Shown: positions 35,919 to 46,320, counted from the stretch's first letter. The stretch is 64,000 nt of DNA from Puniceicoccaceae bacterium Marseille-Q1082 (GCA_904424815.1 CAJGBI010000002.1:372001-436000); one strand, 5' to 3'. The notes: a model not told the origin generated them from the letters alone. Numbers and translations are program-made.

Positions 35919-38255
35919 ATGCGTATGAAAGGAAATATGGGAAAAATAAAAACTCTTCTCCGCGTTCTGGCAATATCCGCGGCGGCTCTCTCGGCCGCGG
36001 CAAAAGCCCCCAACCGCGTCCTCGACGGTTTCTCGGAAACGGGCAAATTCGCAAAGATAGACCTCGCCGCCGCGTCGATTTCGGAGGACATGAAGAGCGC
36101 GCAAATAAGCGCGCCCGAAAACAGGGGCAAAAAAATTATCCTTTCCACAAAGCCGGGCCTTTTGAAGGCGGGCGGCAAATACGTCGCAAAGCTCAAATAC
36201 GCATTGTCGTCGCCCGACCCATCGGCGCTCGCGCACATAAGGCTCTTCGCCCCCGGGGCGCAGCGGCACCTCGGGGCGTCGGCGGGAGAATCCTTCGCGA
36301 AAATGCCGTTTGAAGTCGGCGCGAAAGACGCGAACGCGGCGGTGTCTATCGAAATCTCCGGCCCGCTCGAAGCCTCCATAAGCGGTTTTTCAATAGAGGA
36401 GGGCGACGGCGAAACTTTCATAAGCGCGCGCGGCAACGGCCCGAAATTCGAAGGGGATCTCGGCGGGCTTCCTACGGGCGCGCCCGAATTTTCGATAGAC
36501 CTCCCCGCCCCGAAAAACGGCGCCACGGTCAACGCCGCCGACTACGGCATGGCGGAAGGGAACGAGGATTGCGCCTCCGCCCTCAACAGGGCAATCGCCG
36601 CCTGCAAGGAGAAAAACGCCTCCAAGCTGGTAATCCCCAAGGGGACGTACAAGTTTTTCTCGAACTCAACGGTCAACATAGACGGGTTCACGGACTTTAC
36701 GGTGGACGGCCAGGGTTCCCTCTTCGTCTACCGCCGCGACCGCGGGGGCGCGAATATTTCCGTGACGAACTGCCTGCGCACGAAAATATGCAATTTCAGC
36801 ATGGACTGGGACTGGGATACCGAGCCGCTCGCCGCGATAGTCAAGGCGGTTGAAGTAAAGCGGGACGGGAAGGAGAGCTACGCCGACTTTGAGATAGTCG
36901 ACTACGAAAAATATCCGCTCTACGGGAAGAATGTGCGCGTCGCCAACCTCCAACCGTGGGATGCCGCGGCCGGTGAAATCGGCGTCGAGGGAATGAACGG
37001 CATCGGCTTCGGGTTCAGTCCCGTCGACAAGGGGCCGAGAATCGAATGGCTCGCTCCGAACAAAATCCGAATTTTTTCAGGGCACTGTGCGTACATCGCA
37101 AAGGACAATATCGGCAAATTCTACCGCATGCAGCACTATTATTACGGCATGGGCGGAATGGCGCTCGTAAACAACAGGCATTTCACGATGGAAAACGTGA
37201 ATATCCATTCCTGCAAGGGGCACGGGCTGCTCTGCTCCGGCGGGCAGCAATACTGGCAGCTTATAAACGTAAACATCGTCCCCCGCGCGGGATTCCCCAA
37301 AAACGTCATAACAACAACCGCCGACCACCTGCACTTTGCGCGCTCCAAGGGGTATTTCAAAATGCTCGGCTGCGAATTCTCGCTCGGCTCCGACGACTGC
37401 ATAAACATCCACGACATCACCTCCTTCGGCGTGAAAATCGGCAGGAAGAGCCTGCTGATAAAAACCCGCAGCGCGGCGCTCGAGCCCGGCAACGTCGTCG
37501 AGCTCCGCCACGGCGACTACTCGCCGAGCGGCTTCAAATCGGAAATCGAGCGCGTCGAGAGAAAGGACGGCAAGACAATCGCACACTTCAAGAAAGCGAT
37601 ACCCGAACAGAAGTTCGACGGGTTCGTGCTCTTCAACCGCGTGTACGACTCCAAAAACACGCTGATAAGCGGATGCAAATTCCACGGGAACAGGGCGCGC
37701 GGCCTGCTGATTTTAAGCAGCAACGTTACGATAGAAAACACGCGTTTCAGCCATATCGAGATGGGAGGCATAAAGCTCGAGACGGGCTACACTTTCAACT
37801 TGTGGAGCGAGGGATACGGGGTAAACAACGTCGTTGTGCGCAACTGCGAGTTCGACAGCGTCAACGTATGCGACAGAAAATACCAGGGCAAGGCGCGCGA
37901 CATCTTTATAGGAGCCTACCTGCGCCGCGACCCCTCCTTCGAACAGACGCGCTACCCGATAATCTCGAACGTGCTCTTTGAAAACAACACCTTCAAAAAC
38001 TCGTTCGGGCTGATAGCGCTGATATCTTCGAGCGGCAACGTCACCTTTAAAGACAACACTTTTGAAAACACCGTCAAGCGCATGTCGCCCAATGCGTACA
38101 GGGCGGCGTTTTACGTCAACAATTCCCAAAACGCGCGCATAATAAACAACACTTGGATAGACTCGCCGCTCGTCCCCAATCCCGGCGTCTACTACGACGC
38201 CGACACGGTGGAGGGCCTTGTCGTCAAAGGCAACCGCGTGGCGGAAAAGCCGTAG
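35919..38255 (+). CDS. Secreted beta-helix protein, GH110-like
   Basis: A 778-residue secreted protein. The signal segment is KIKTLLRVLAISAAALSAAA; the ATG at 35919 is used, but the one at 35934, which has AAAGGA just before it, is equally possible. After a beta-sandwich (about 30-180) comes a long right-handed beta-helix: DYGMAEGNEDCASALNRAI opening, GCEFSLGSDDCINIHD, RGLLILSSNVTIENTRFSHI, and NNTFKNS turns. The NIH(D/G) and repeated NNTF patterns resemble GH110 alpha-1,3-galactosidases; no activity can be assigned with certainty. A strong terminator follows. Confidence 0.72.
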   Translation: MRMKGNMGKIKTLLRVLAISAAALSAAAKAPNRVLDGFSETGKFAKIDLAAASISEDMKSAQISAPENRGKKIILSTKPGLLKAGGKYVAKLKYALSSPDPSALAHIRLFAPGAQRHLGASAGESFAKMPFEVGAKDANAAVSIEISGPLEASISGFSIEEGDGETFISARGNGPKFEGDLGGLPTGAPEFSIDLPAPKNGATVNAADYGMAEGNEDCASALNRAIAACKEKNASKLVIPKGTYKFFSNSTVNIDGFTDFTVDGQGSLFVYRRDRGGANISVTNCLRTKICNFSMDWDWDTEPLAAIVKAVEVKRDGKESYADFEIVDYEKYPLYGKNVRVANLQPWDAAAGEIGVEGMNGIGFGFSPVDKGPRIEWLAPNKIRIFSGHCAYIAKDNIGKFYRMQHYYYGMGGMALVNNRHFTMENVNIHSCKGHGLLCSGGQQYWQLINVNIVPRAGFPKNVITTTADHLHFARSKGYFKMLGCEFSLGSDDCINIHDITSFGVKIGRKSLLIKTRSAALEPGNVVELRHGDYSPSGFKSEIERVERKDGKTIAHFKKAIPEQKFDGFVLFNRVYDSKNTLISGCKFHGNRARGLLILSSNVTIENTRFSHIEMGGIKLETGYTFNLWSEGYGVNNVVVRNCEFDSVNVCDRKYQGKARDIFIGAYLRRDPSFEQTRYPIISNVLFENNTFKNSFGLIALISSSGNVTFKDNTFENTVKRMSPNAYRAAFYVNNSQNARIINNTWIDSPLVPNPGVYYDADTVEGLVVKGNRVAEKP

Positions 38256-38276
38256 GCCGCCTCGGGCGGGCAAAAA

Positions 38277-38306
38277 AGGCTTCGGAAATTTCCGAAGCCT
38301 TTTTTT
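38277..38306 (+). terminator. Strong terminator after the GH110-like gene
   Basis: A perfect 10-bp stem, aggcttcgga (38277-38286) with tccgaagcct (38291-38300), has loop aatt, six T after it and six A before it. Confidence 0.85.
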
Positions 38307-38308
38307 GA

Positions 38309-38714
38309 CAAACCGCCCGCGCGAAAAACGCCCCGCTTATCTTTTAAACATGCGTGCGCGCGGCGAGCGCGCCATTTTCCGCGCGGCAGGCAGACACGGG
38401 CAAACTCGATATTCCAATGAGCGCCGCTCTATAAAAAATCCCCGTTCCAACGCCGCTTTAATACATATTCCGCCAGATTTGAAAAACCGCAAACTTCGGC
38501 CAGTCCGCGACGGCGGAAATGGCGCGGAAGAGATAAGCCGCCTATTTGCATTTGCGCCGCGCGCAAACAGATAAACGGCTAATGAAACCCGTAGTGTCCT
38601 TTCCGGCGGCAAGGGGGAATAGGCGCCTTGCAAAGCAATCTCCGCAAGGGGCTTTGCCCCCTTCAATGGCTGGAATGCCTCATGGCCGGCAGGCGCGCCT
38701 CGCGCAGAAATAAA
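38309..38714. other. Intergenic region with a partial stem-loop module
   Basis: No gene is supported between the terminator and the PEP-CTERM pseudogene. The stretch 38630-38705 carries aaggggc/gcccctt and ggcaggcgcgcctcgcgc, which closely resemble 60165-60235 in the repeat tract. The rest is featureless by eye. Confidence 0.5.
38630..38705. repeat. Partial copy of a stem-loop repeat module
   Basis: Contains the hairpin aaggggc-ttt-gcccctt and the string ggcaggcgcgcctcgcgc; the near match at 60165-60235 has agggggc-tt-gccccct and ggcaggcgcgccccgcgc. It lacks the gatttggcg end and the gaggttcgt hairpin of the full element. Confidence 0.55.
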
Positions 38715-40167
38715 CTATCTCTCCCGCCGCGCGGCAAGCAAGAGCGCGAACGCGCCGAGGACGGCCGCAATTGCCGCAGGTTCGGGAACCGTGTACATTA
38801 CTCTCAATATTCTGTCGTCGGGATTGAAATACAAGTCGGCTTTCCATCCGTTGTCCGCAGAAACGTCGATTCCGCGCACGAGGCCGTCGGAATCCGTCTC
38901 GAACCCGAAATTTTCATCTATCACCGCGACTTCGTAAAGAAAGTTGAGCTCGGCGGACGCGGAAATTTCAAATTCCGTTTTCGCGCCCGCCCGTCGGCCG
39001 CGCCGAAATCTCCCGACACAAAAAGCATGGCCCCCTCTGAAAATTCGACGCTCCCGCCGGCGAAAGAAAGCGAATCCGTATAGGCGTTTCCGGAAATCGA
39101 GAGCGTTCCGCTTTCCACGGAAACCGCACCGAACGACTCCTCGTAATTCGATATTCCCAAAACCCCTCCGGACACGACGACCGAGGAAAGCTCCACTCGA
39201 CCCGCATTTATATTCTGCGTTCCGCCTCCTTTTTTATAGAGGGCAAAATTTACGTCGTCCGCCGACATTGCGGCGGAACCGTACCATTCGTTTGCGCCCA
39301 AGCATTTGAGAATGTCGCCGGAATAGGCGCAGTCGGCGGACGCGGCGGAGTTTACGACGAGGTTGGCCTCATATTTGAAATGACGGTCGGTTCCTTCGTA
39401 AGATACGACTGTCGGCGCGCTCACGGCATAGATCGAATTGTTCGCGCCCGAAGAGCGCAACCCGCCGACTTCGACATTTGCGCGCCTCTCCGCGTCGGAA
39501 TAAGATTGGAGGGTCGAAAACCTGTCGGCAACCGGCAATGAAAACACGCTCTCGTTGTTGAACAGGACAAACTGCGACTTATAGTTTCCCGAGGAAACCA
39601 TTGATACGGCGCCGTAGATTTTCGCCGCAGGATTCCCCGCTGCGGATTCTTCGCCCGAGCCCTGAACCGCAAGATTGAGCTGCGCGTTTCCGTAAGTCGC
39701 GTCAATCGAGATGCCGCCGCCCGTCAAGCTTCCGACAGTGAAGGATTTTAGGCCGTCATACCGCGATGTTCCGCCGACGTACAGCTTGGCGTTTCCTCCG
39801 TCGGGATTGCCGCCCACAACGACGCTTCCCGCGACGAATGAAAGATTGCGCGCATATCCGGAGGAGCCGCCGTGCGAAAGGCAACCCCGCAATAGTCGGA
39901 TTTCACGGTCACCGATTTCAGTTCCTGAAAGCCTATCCAGTCAATCGAAACGGTTGATGACGTTCTGTCAAAACGCGAATCGAAAAACAAATCATCGAAA
40001 ACCGTCGGAGTTTTGTTCGCTACGGGGTCGCTGCCGTCAACTCCCCAATTTGTATTAAGCGTGAGATTGCCGGCGCTGTCGCCGGTTCCGATAAAATACA
40101 GATTATCGGCATTCAGGGGCGCGGCGGCAAAACCGGCGCGGGACGGACGCAGAACCCGCCCCGCCAC
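38715..40167 (-). pseudogene. PEP-CTERM surface-protein gene with two frameshifts and a missing start
   Basis: Three adjacent minus-strand frames together make one protein. The N-terminal piece (to about 39880) reads LNADNLYFIGTGDSAGNLTL and ends at SDYCGVAF. The middle piece resumes with SHGGSSGYARNLSFVAGSVVVGG and is beta-rich (GVLGISNYEESFGAVSVESG). The last piece, after a second shift near 38985, reads EFEISASAELNFLYEVAVIDENF and ends with VPEPAAIAAVLGAFALLLAARRER, an intact PEP-CTERM signal. No signal peptide or start codon is present: the recognisable protein begins about 40 bases after the stop of the upstream rubredoxin-ThDP gene. Sequencing errors could explain one shift but hardly two plus the missing start. 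Confidence 0.7.
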
Positions 40168-40169
40168 CG

Positions 40170-42014
40170 CTATGCGGTCGTTATCTCCAAAATCGCGGGG
40201 CCTTCGAGCTGGAAAAATTCCTCCACTTTGGAGTCGAGAGTTTCCGGGTCGTCTGCGCGGACGCCGGAGGTAGAACACAGCTTTGCGAAATCAGCAAAAG
40301 GCGGGTTGTGCAGTTCCGTCTCCCAAACGCGCATGTGGGCGAGCTTCTGTTCCGCGGAAATCTTGGCGAGTTCCGAATTGTTGTAGACCACGCACTTTAT
40401 GTTCATTCCGTATTTTGCGACCGTCGTCCAATCGGCAAGATACTGTCCGAGCCCGCCGTCGCCGACTATCGCCGCGACCGGCCTGCCGAAGAATCCGCCG
40501 TCGGGCTCCTGCGCGGCGCACCACGCGCCGATTGCCGCCGGCAGCCCGAAGCCGATGGAGCCGAGGTACCATGAGCCGATGAAAGTCTGTTCCCTGGCCT
40601 CAAAATACCTCCCGAACGAATAGGCGATATTGCCAACGTCCACCGAAATTATCGCGTCGTCGGGAATGTGCTTTGAGAGCGACTCGGCGACCGCCGCAGG
40701 GTCTATTGCGCCCTTGCGGCTCTTTTCCGCGCGCGCGCGCTTTTCGGCCCTCCACTCCGCCCAGGCCGCCTCGATTTCCGCGCGCGAATCCGCCGACTTG
40801 AACGCCCCCCTAAGGCTGTCCGCAAGCGCCGGCGCGACCTCCGACACGTCGCCCAAAATCGCGGCGTCCACGGGGTATCTGCGTCCTATCGCCGCCGCGT
40901 CGCGGTCTATCTGCACGACCTTCTTGCCCGCAGGGACGGACGTGTGGCGGCTGAACCCGACGCCGAAAGCAATCACGCAATCCGCGCGCGCCATAAACTT
41001 TGCGGCTACCGCCGTGCCGCTAAGCCCCTGCACCCCGCAGGCGAGCGGGTGGGTGTCCGGAATTATCCCCTTTGCGGGGTAGGTCGTGAGAATAGGGCAT
41101 CCGAGCGTCTCGGCGAGCTCCTCCACGCGGTGAGCCGCCCCCCTGCACCCGCGCCCCATGAGCACGACGGGATATTCGGCGTTCGCGATTATCTCGCGGG
41201 CCTCGCGCAGGTCGCTATCGGAGAACGCCGAAGAGGCCTCCGCGGGGGCTTTCCGCGGCTTTCCGGGCGCGTCGCCGCCGTCCGCCGGAAGGGTCTGCAC
41301 GTCGTCGGGCATTATAAGCTGGGCGACGCCGCGCCCGTTCAGGGCGTCGGAACACGCCGCCGACATCAGCCTTCCGAATTTCGCGCCCGGCAGCATTTCG
41401 TACTGCGACGCCGCAGCCGCCGACAGGGCGGCGCGCAGGTTTATGTCCTGAAAAATTTTCAGCCCCATCACCCCCGACGGAACCTGGCCCGTAAGGGCGA
41501 TGGCGGGCGCGGAATCGAGGCTTGCGTCGCACATTCCGGTGAGGAGGTTGGTGGAGCCGGGGCCTGCGATCGTTATGCACGCGGCGGGGCGGCCGGTGAG
41601 CTTTCCGTACGCTGAGCACGCGAAAGCCGCCGCCCCCTCGTGGCGGATTCCCACATAGCGCATTTTCCCGTTTTCAACCTGCCTGCGTATGGCGTCGGCC
41701 ATTCCGAGGTTTGAATGCCCCACCATTCCGAAAACCCATTTGACGCCCCAGTTCGACATGGTTTCGGCGCATACGTCGGACGACGTGCGCGTCCGCGGGG
41801 CCTCGGGCGAAGGCTCGGGGGATTTTTCCGCGAAAGCTTCGGATTTGCCGGAAACGGCGCCCGCCGGAGCCCCATCCGCGCCGCCCTCCGGCTCGAAGAG
41901 GTCTTTGCCGACCCCGCAGACGGGACAGACCCAGCCGTCTGGCAGGCTTTCCCACCCTGCCCCCTCGGCGGCCTCGTCGTACTCGTATCCGCATACCGTG
42001 CATTTGTATTTCAT
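40170..42014 (-). CDS. Rubredoxin-ThDP enzyme fusion (pyruvate oxidase/acetolactate synthase-like)
   Basis: A 614-residue fusion. Residues 1-45 are a rubredoxin with both iron knuckles, CTVCGY (5-10) and CPVCG (30-34). An Ala/Pro/Glu-rich linker (46-80) leads to a complete ThDP enzyme: the N-terminal domain with the cofactor Glu in [20 protein letters not shown], a nucleotide-binding middle domain ([19 protein letters not shown]), and the C-terminal Mg-ThDP motif GDGGLGQ with a downstream [11 protein letters not shown]. This is the POX/AHAS superfamily; oxidase- or decarboxylase-type chemistry on a 2-oxo acid is likely. The rubredoxin suggests electrons pass from the flavin site to rubredoxin partners. 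It stands alone. Confidence 0.85.
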   Translation of the reverse strand: MKYKCTVCGYEYDEAAEGAGWESLPDGWVCPVCGVGKDLFEPEGGADGAPAGAVSGKSEAFAEKSPEPSPEAPRTRTSSDVCAETMSNWGVKWVFGMVGHSNLGMADAIRRQVENGKMRYVGIRHEGAAAFACSAYGKLTGRPAACITIAGPGSTNLLTGMCDASLDSAPAIALTGQVPSGVMGLKIFQDINLRAALSAAAASQYEMLPGAKFGRLMSAACSDALNGRGVAQLIMPDDVQTLPADGGDAPGKPRKAPAEASSAFSDSDLREAREIIANAEYPVVLMGRGCRGAAHRVEELAETLGCPILTTYPAKGIIPDTHPLACGVQGLSGTAVAAKFMARADCVIAFGVGFSRHTSVPAGKKVVQIDRDAAAIGRRYPVDAAILGDVSEVAPALADSLRGAFKSADSRAEIEAAWAEWRAEKRARAEKSRKGAIDPAAVAESLSKHIPDDAIISVDVGNIAYSFGRYFEAREQTFIGSWYLGSIGFGLPAAIGAWCAAQEPDGGFFGRPVAAIVGDGGLGQYLADWTTVAKYGMNIKCVVYNNSELAKISAEQKLAHMRVWETELHNPPFADFAKLCSTSGVRADDPETLDSKVEEFFQLEGPAILEITTA

Positions 42015-42229
42015 ATTGTCCTTTCGATTTGCCTGAAACGATAGGGAAAGCGCGCGGAATTTCGAGCCAATTTTTCAGGGCGGGATTTTGCGGCGCAGGG
42101 CGTAGGCGCGCAAAACGGCGGTTCCGGCGCGCGGGCTGAAAGCCTGCGCGCCCGCGCCGCAATTTAACTGTTAAACTTAAAAATGTTCGCGCGCTCTTGC
42201 AATGGTGCGAAAAAATCCCCATAAACTTG

Positions 42230-44266
42230 ATGCGTATGAGACGCAAAATATTATATTTGTTGTGCGCGGCGCTCGCCGCGGGGGGAATCGAGGCCGCGGA
42301 ATTTTCCGTAAAATCTCCGGACGGCAAACTTGAAGCCAAGCTCGAAGACGGAAAACAGCTCGCGTTTTCCGTGACGGCGGACGGCAAAAAGCTGCTCGAC
42401 CGCGCCGCGATAGGCATGTCGACCGACAGGGGGGAATTCGGCAAAGACGCCTCCGCCAAAGGCTCAAAAACCAGAACCGTGGACGCGCAGATAAAGACGC
42501 GCTTCGGGATTAAAAGTTCGATAAGGGACAATTTCAACGAGGCGCGCGTCGACTTCGGGAGCTACTCGGTGGTCGTGCGCGCGTACGACGACGCGGCGGC
42601 GTACAGGTTCGTATCGAACGGCGGCGGCGGGGAGATGACGGTGAAGTCCGAGACGCTCGTCCTTCCGCTCAAAGACAGCGACAAGGTAATCGCGCACATA
42701 GTGCCTGGAATGAGGACTTCGTTCGAGTCGGTGTTCACGCGCACGACCGCCGGCGGCCTCAAAAAGCTCAAAAAGGGCTCCAACGCCTCGATGCCGTTCA
42801 TATACGAAAAGGACGGCATGAAGGTCGCGCTCGCCGAGTCCGACTGGACGGAATACCCGGGGCTCAGAATCGCCTACCCGCAGGGCGCCGACTCTCCCCG
42901 CGCGCTCTTCGCGCCTGTGCCGAAAAAGCTCGTCCAAAAGGGCAACCAGCTCCAGCCCTCGGAGGTCGAAGACTACATCGCGAAGACGAAGGCCGCGCGG
43001 GAATTCCCGTGGAGGGCGTTTATCGTAGCGCGCCAAGACAAGGATTTGGCCGCCAACGACACCGTGTTCAAGCTCGCCGCCCCGTCGAAAATCGGGGACG
43101 ACTCCTGGATAACCGCCGGCCCGTCGGTCTGGGACTGGTGGGTGAACTGGAACACCGAGGGGGTGGACTTCAAGTGCGGATTCAACGAGGACATGTGCAA
43201 ATACTACGCCGACTTCGCCGCCGAAAACGACATTCCCTACATCACGCTCGACGCGGGCTGGCACATAGGCCGCGAGGGGCTCGGCAAGACGTACCTCGCC
43301 ACCGACGCGCGCACCAAATTCATAGACGAATACAACAAGGACGAAAACTACATAAACGGCAAGCCGCACGTCAACATTCCGGAAGTCGTCGAATACGCGC
43401 ACTCGAAGGGCGTGAAAGTCGTCATATGGTGCCTTAGCAAAGTTCTGTACGCGTATCCCGAAAAGGCGCTCGACCTCTTCAAGAGCTGGGGGGTCGACGG
43501 GCTCAAAATAGATTTCAGCGACCGCGACGACCAGCTGATGATCCGCCATATCGAAAACATCACGAAGCTCGCCGCCGACCGCAAGATGGTCATCGAATGG
43601 CACGGATGCCCCGCCCCGTCGGGACTGCACCGCACCTATCCCAACGCTATCACTTTCGAGGCCGTCCACGGGGCGGAAGTCAACAAGTGGGCCAAGACCG
43701 TCACGCCCTCGCACAATGTCGACCTGATTTTCACGCGAATGCTTCTCGGCCCCATGGACTACACGCCGGGCGGAATGAGAAACTCCAACGAGCGCAGCTT
43801 TAAAATCGTAAAGGACGTCCCGCGGGTCCAGGGCACGCGCGCGCACATGGCGGCGCAATACGTTCTCTTTTACAGCCCGCTGCAAATGATTTCCGACATG
43901 CCGAGCGAATATATGAAAGAGCAGGCGCTTCTGGACTTCATCGCCTCCGTCCCCACGGTTTGGGACGACACGAAAGTCCTCTGCGGAAAGATTGGCGAGT
44001 ACGCCGTAATCGCGCGGCGCAGCGGCGACAAATGGTTCCTCGGCGGCATGTGCGGCGCGGACGGCAAGGACGTTGAAATCGACCTCTCGAAATTCCTGCC
44101 GGAGGGGGAGAAATACCTCGCAAAAATCGTCCGCGACACCGTGAACTCCGACGACCTGCCCGAAGACTATAAAATCGAGACCATGAAGGCGACCTCCGCT
44201 TCAAAGCTGAAAATCTCCATGAAAAGCGGCGGCGGATTCGCGGTAAAATTCATGCCCTACAAATGA
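42230..44266 (+). CDS. Secreted GH97 glycoside hydrolase
   Basis: About 678 residues with signal MRMRRKILYLLCAALAAGGIEAAE; the ATG at 42230 is preferred over 42197, which adds a non-signal prefix. The N-terminal beta-sandwich (about 24-280) and the TIM barrel match GH97: SWITAGPSVWDWWVNWN, YITLDAGWHIGREG, GLKIDFSDRDDQ and VIEWHG with Glu457. The Asp428 in GLKIDF is where retaining GH97 alpha-galactosidases have their nucleophile; inverting alpha-glucosidases lack it. I therefore favour retaining alpha-galactosidase-type action, as an inference. It ends before a strong terminator. Confidence 0.82.
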   Translation: MRMRRKILYLLCAALAAGGIEAAEFSVKSPDGKLEAKLEDGKQLAFSVTADGKKLLDRAAIGMSTDRGEFGKDASAKGSKTRTVDAQIKTRFGIKSSIRDNFNEARVDFGSYSVVVRAYDDAAAYRFVSNGGGGEMTVKSETLVLPLKDSDKVIAHIVPGMRTSFESVFTRTTAGGLKKLKKGSNASMPFIYEKDGMKVALAESDWTEYPGLRIAYPQGADSPRALFAPVPKKLVQKGNQLQPSEVEDYIAKTKAAREFPWRAFIVARQDKDLAANDTVFKLAAPSKIGDDSWITAGPSVWDWWVNWNTEGVDFKCGFNEDMCKYYADFAAENDIPYITLDAGWHIGREGLGKTYLATDARTKFIDEYNKDENYINGKPHVNIPEVVEYAHSKGVKVVIWCLSKVLYAYPEKALDLFKSWGVDGLKIDFSDRDDQLMIRHIENITKLAADRKMVIEWHGCPAPSGLHRTYPNAITFEAVHGAEVNKWAKTVTPSHNVDLIFTRMLLGPMDYTPGGMRNSNERSFKIVKDVPRVQGTRAHMAAQYVLFYSPLQMISDMPSEYMKEQALLDFIASVPTVWDDTKVLCGKIGEYAVIARRSGDKWFLGGMCGADGKDVEIDLSKFLPEGEKYLAKIVRDTVNSDDLPEDYKIETMKATSASKLKISMKSGGGFAVKFMPYK

Positions 44267-44340
44267 GCCCGCGCCCGCCCGCAGTCCGATAAAAACGGCT
44301 CGGGTACGGCAAAAAGGCAAAAACAAAGCTTCGCTCCACA

Positions 44341-44370
44341 AAAAAGCGCGCCAAATGCGGCGCGCTTTTT
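44341..44370. terminator. Bidirectional terminator between GH97 and the pentapeptide gene
   Basis: A perfect 12-bp stem, aaaaagcgcgcc (44341-44352) with ggcgcgcttttt (44359-44370), loop aaatgc. It could serve the plus-strand GH97 gene and, in reverse, the minus-strand surface gene. Confidence 0.8.
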
Positions 44371-44615
44371 GCTGTTAATAATGCCGAAAAAATTATCGTA
44401 AATGCGAAGTCCGGACAGGCAATAAGCTAATATCGATTAGACCGTTCCATAATATTCCTCAAAGGAAAAGACACATTTTTCTCAAATAAAAACCATTTGC
44501 TTTCTTGGCGCATATCCTGCCATTTTCGCAATTTTTTCACCTTTGGGGAAACAGCAAATATATCTGACGGACTTTTTAATATCATCCATCAAAGCGTGAG
44601 TCTCCGTTTACATTT

Positions 44616-46244
44616 TTAATTTTTATAATTTCTATACCTTAACGCCAATCCCAAGGCAAGCGCGCCAATGGCCGCCGCGCAAACGGCGGGTTCGGGAACC
44701 GACACGGTTATCAGCATTTGATTGTTTTCAAGCGCGTAATCCCATTCCCCGAGCCATTCTGAACCGTTTACGTTAAGCAATATCGTTTCTCCCTTTACGA
44801 GTGCGTCCAAACCGGCAATGCTGGCATTTTCCGCAAATTCCATTATTTCAATCTGCAATATGTCCTGCGCGGACAAGTCGGAAACCACGTTAATTTCCAA
44901 AATCGCGCCGTTTTCAAACGCCAGCCCTCCGCCCGAATTTACCTTAAAACTTGTGGATGAATCGGCGTCGGTATTTATGATAATCGAAGAGCCGCTCTTG
45001 ACAGCGAGATCAGCCGCGTTCAAAACCTCCAATTCCGCGCCGCTTTCAAGAGTTAACGCCGCGCCGCCCGAAATTGCCGCCGCTTCGCTTATTTTTGCGC
45101 TTATCATTTCTCCGCCTTCGGAAGCGGGCGTATACTTGCGGATTGAAAAATTGTCGTCAGAGGAAACCATGGAAAAATTTTCAATCCGTCCGTCACTCCA
45201 AATTGTATTTTTTATTTTATATCTTCCAGTCACGCGATTCATACTAATCCACCTTAAATCGCTTCCTGTAAAATCTGCATTCTCTAAGGTAACCCCTGCA
45301 AAACTTCCATTTGCCAGATTGGCATTTGAAAAGTCCGCATTAGTCAGATCTATATTAGTCGATGATTGATATACAGAAATAAAACCTGCATTTGTAAGGT
45401 CTTGACCGGAAAAATTCCAAGCGCGCATATCGTTATTTATTTGAGTATTGGCAAAAACAACACCAGAAAGATTTTTATCTTTATAGCTCTTAGTAGAATA
45501 CAGTTGTTCTTTCGTAAGAACACCGGGAGTATTCGAACCAATTGTTGCGCCATTTATTATCGCATCTGTGAAATTTATAGATGAAATATCGTGAGCAAAG
45601 TTAATATTTGCATTTGTAAGATTTTGCCCAGAAAAATCTAAGTTGGTTAAAGCAAGATATTCAAGGTTAATTCCCGAAAGATCTTTATCTTTATAACTTT
45701 TCGTGGAATATAGCATATCTTTGGTGAATTGTCCGGCAGTTGAGCTGAAATCTGCTCCAGTTATTACAGCATCTGTAAAATTTGCATTATCCAATTTAGA
45801 AAAGCTAAACTTAGCGTTAGTAAGGTCTTGACCGGAAAAATCGCAATTCCTAAAAGAAGAACAATGGGAAAAATCAATTCCCGAAAGATTTTTATCCTTA
45901 TAACTTTTTGTAGAATACAGCTGTTCTTTTGTAAATCCGCTATAATAAAAATTTGCACCATTTATTACGGCGTTCGTAAAATTCGCGCTTGCAAAATCGT
46001 CAGCCATTTCAAAACTTGCGTTCACTAGAATTGCGTTTGTGAAGTTGGCATATTTGTAGCTTACCCCTTTGTTAGAGGATGATGAAAATATTGTGCCGAT
46101 AGCAGTTGTACCCACCCAAGTTGAATATTGACGATCGCTTCCGGCAAAATTTCTTCCGCTCACATCTTGTCCATTATAATTTTCGTCATCTGCATATATA
46201 GTAAGCGCAGAAGAAAATATTATAGCATATAAGAATAATTTCAT
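44616..46244 (-). CDS. Pentapeptide-repeat PEP-CTERM surface protein with 69-residue modules
   Basis: A 542-residue surface protein from the ATG at 46244 (signal MKLFLYAIIFSSALTIYA); an upstream in-frame ATG at 46286 would overlap a -10-like TATAAT (minus strand, 46274-46279). Residues about 65-330 carry pentapeptide repeats of the A(D/N)LXX type (ANFTNA, ADFSNANLANGSF). Within these are three modules that each open with TKEQLYSTKSYKDK-like text at about 104, 173 and 243, a period of 69-70. The C-terminal region is beta-rich and ends with VPEPAVCAAAIGALALGLAL and a basic tail. The DNA is AT-richer than its neighbours. It is divergent from a recombinase gene. Confidence 0.85.
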   Translation of the reverse strand: MKLFLYAIIFSSALTIYADDENYNGQDVSGRNFAGSDRQYSTWVGTTAIGTIFSSSSNKGVSYKYANFTNAILVNASFEMADDFASANFTNAVINGANFYYSGFTKEQLYSTKSYKDKNLSGIDFSHCSSFRNCDFSGQDLTNAKFSFSKLDNANFTDAVITGADFSSTAGQFTKDMLYSTKSYKDKDLSGINLEYLALTNLDFSGQNLTNANINFAHDISSINFTDAIINGATIGSNTPGVLTKEQLYSTKSYKDKNLSGVVFANTQINNDMRAWNFSGQDLTNAGFISVYQSSTNIDLTNADFSNANLANGSFAGVTLENADFTGSDLRWISMNRVTGRYKIKNTIWSDGRIENFSMVSSDDNFSIRKYTPASEGGEMISAKISEAAAISGGAALTLESGAELEVLNAADLAVKSGSSIIINTDADSSTSFKVNSGGGLAFENGAILEINVVSDLSAQDILQIEIMEFAENASIAGLDALVKGETILLNVNGSEWLGEWDYALENNQMLITVSVPEPAVCAAAIGALALGLALRYRNYKN

Positions 46245-46320
46245 TACCGATCTCGTCTGTTCGTTCAGAAGTATTATATTTGTCATCCTAATCCCTTTCC
46301 CTTTTTATTTTGGCAGATGG

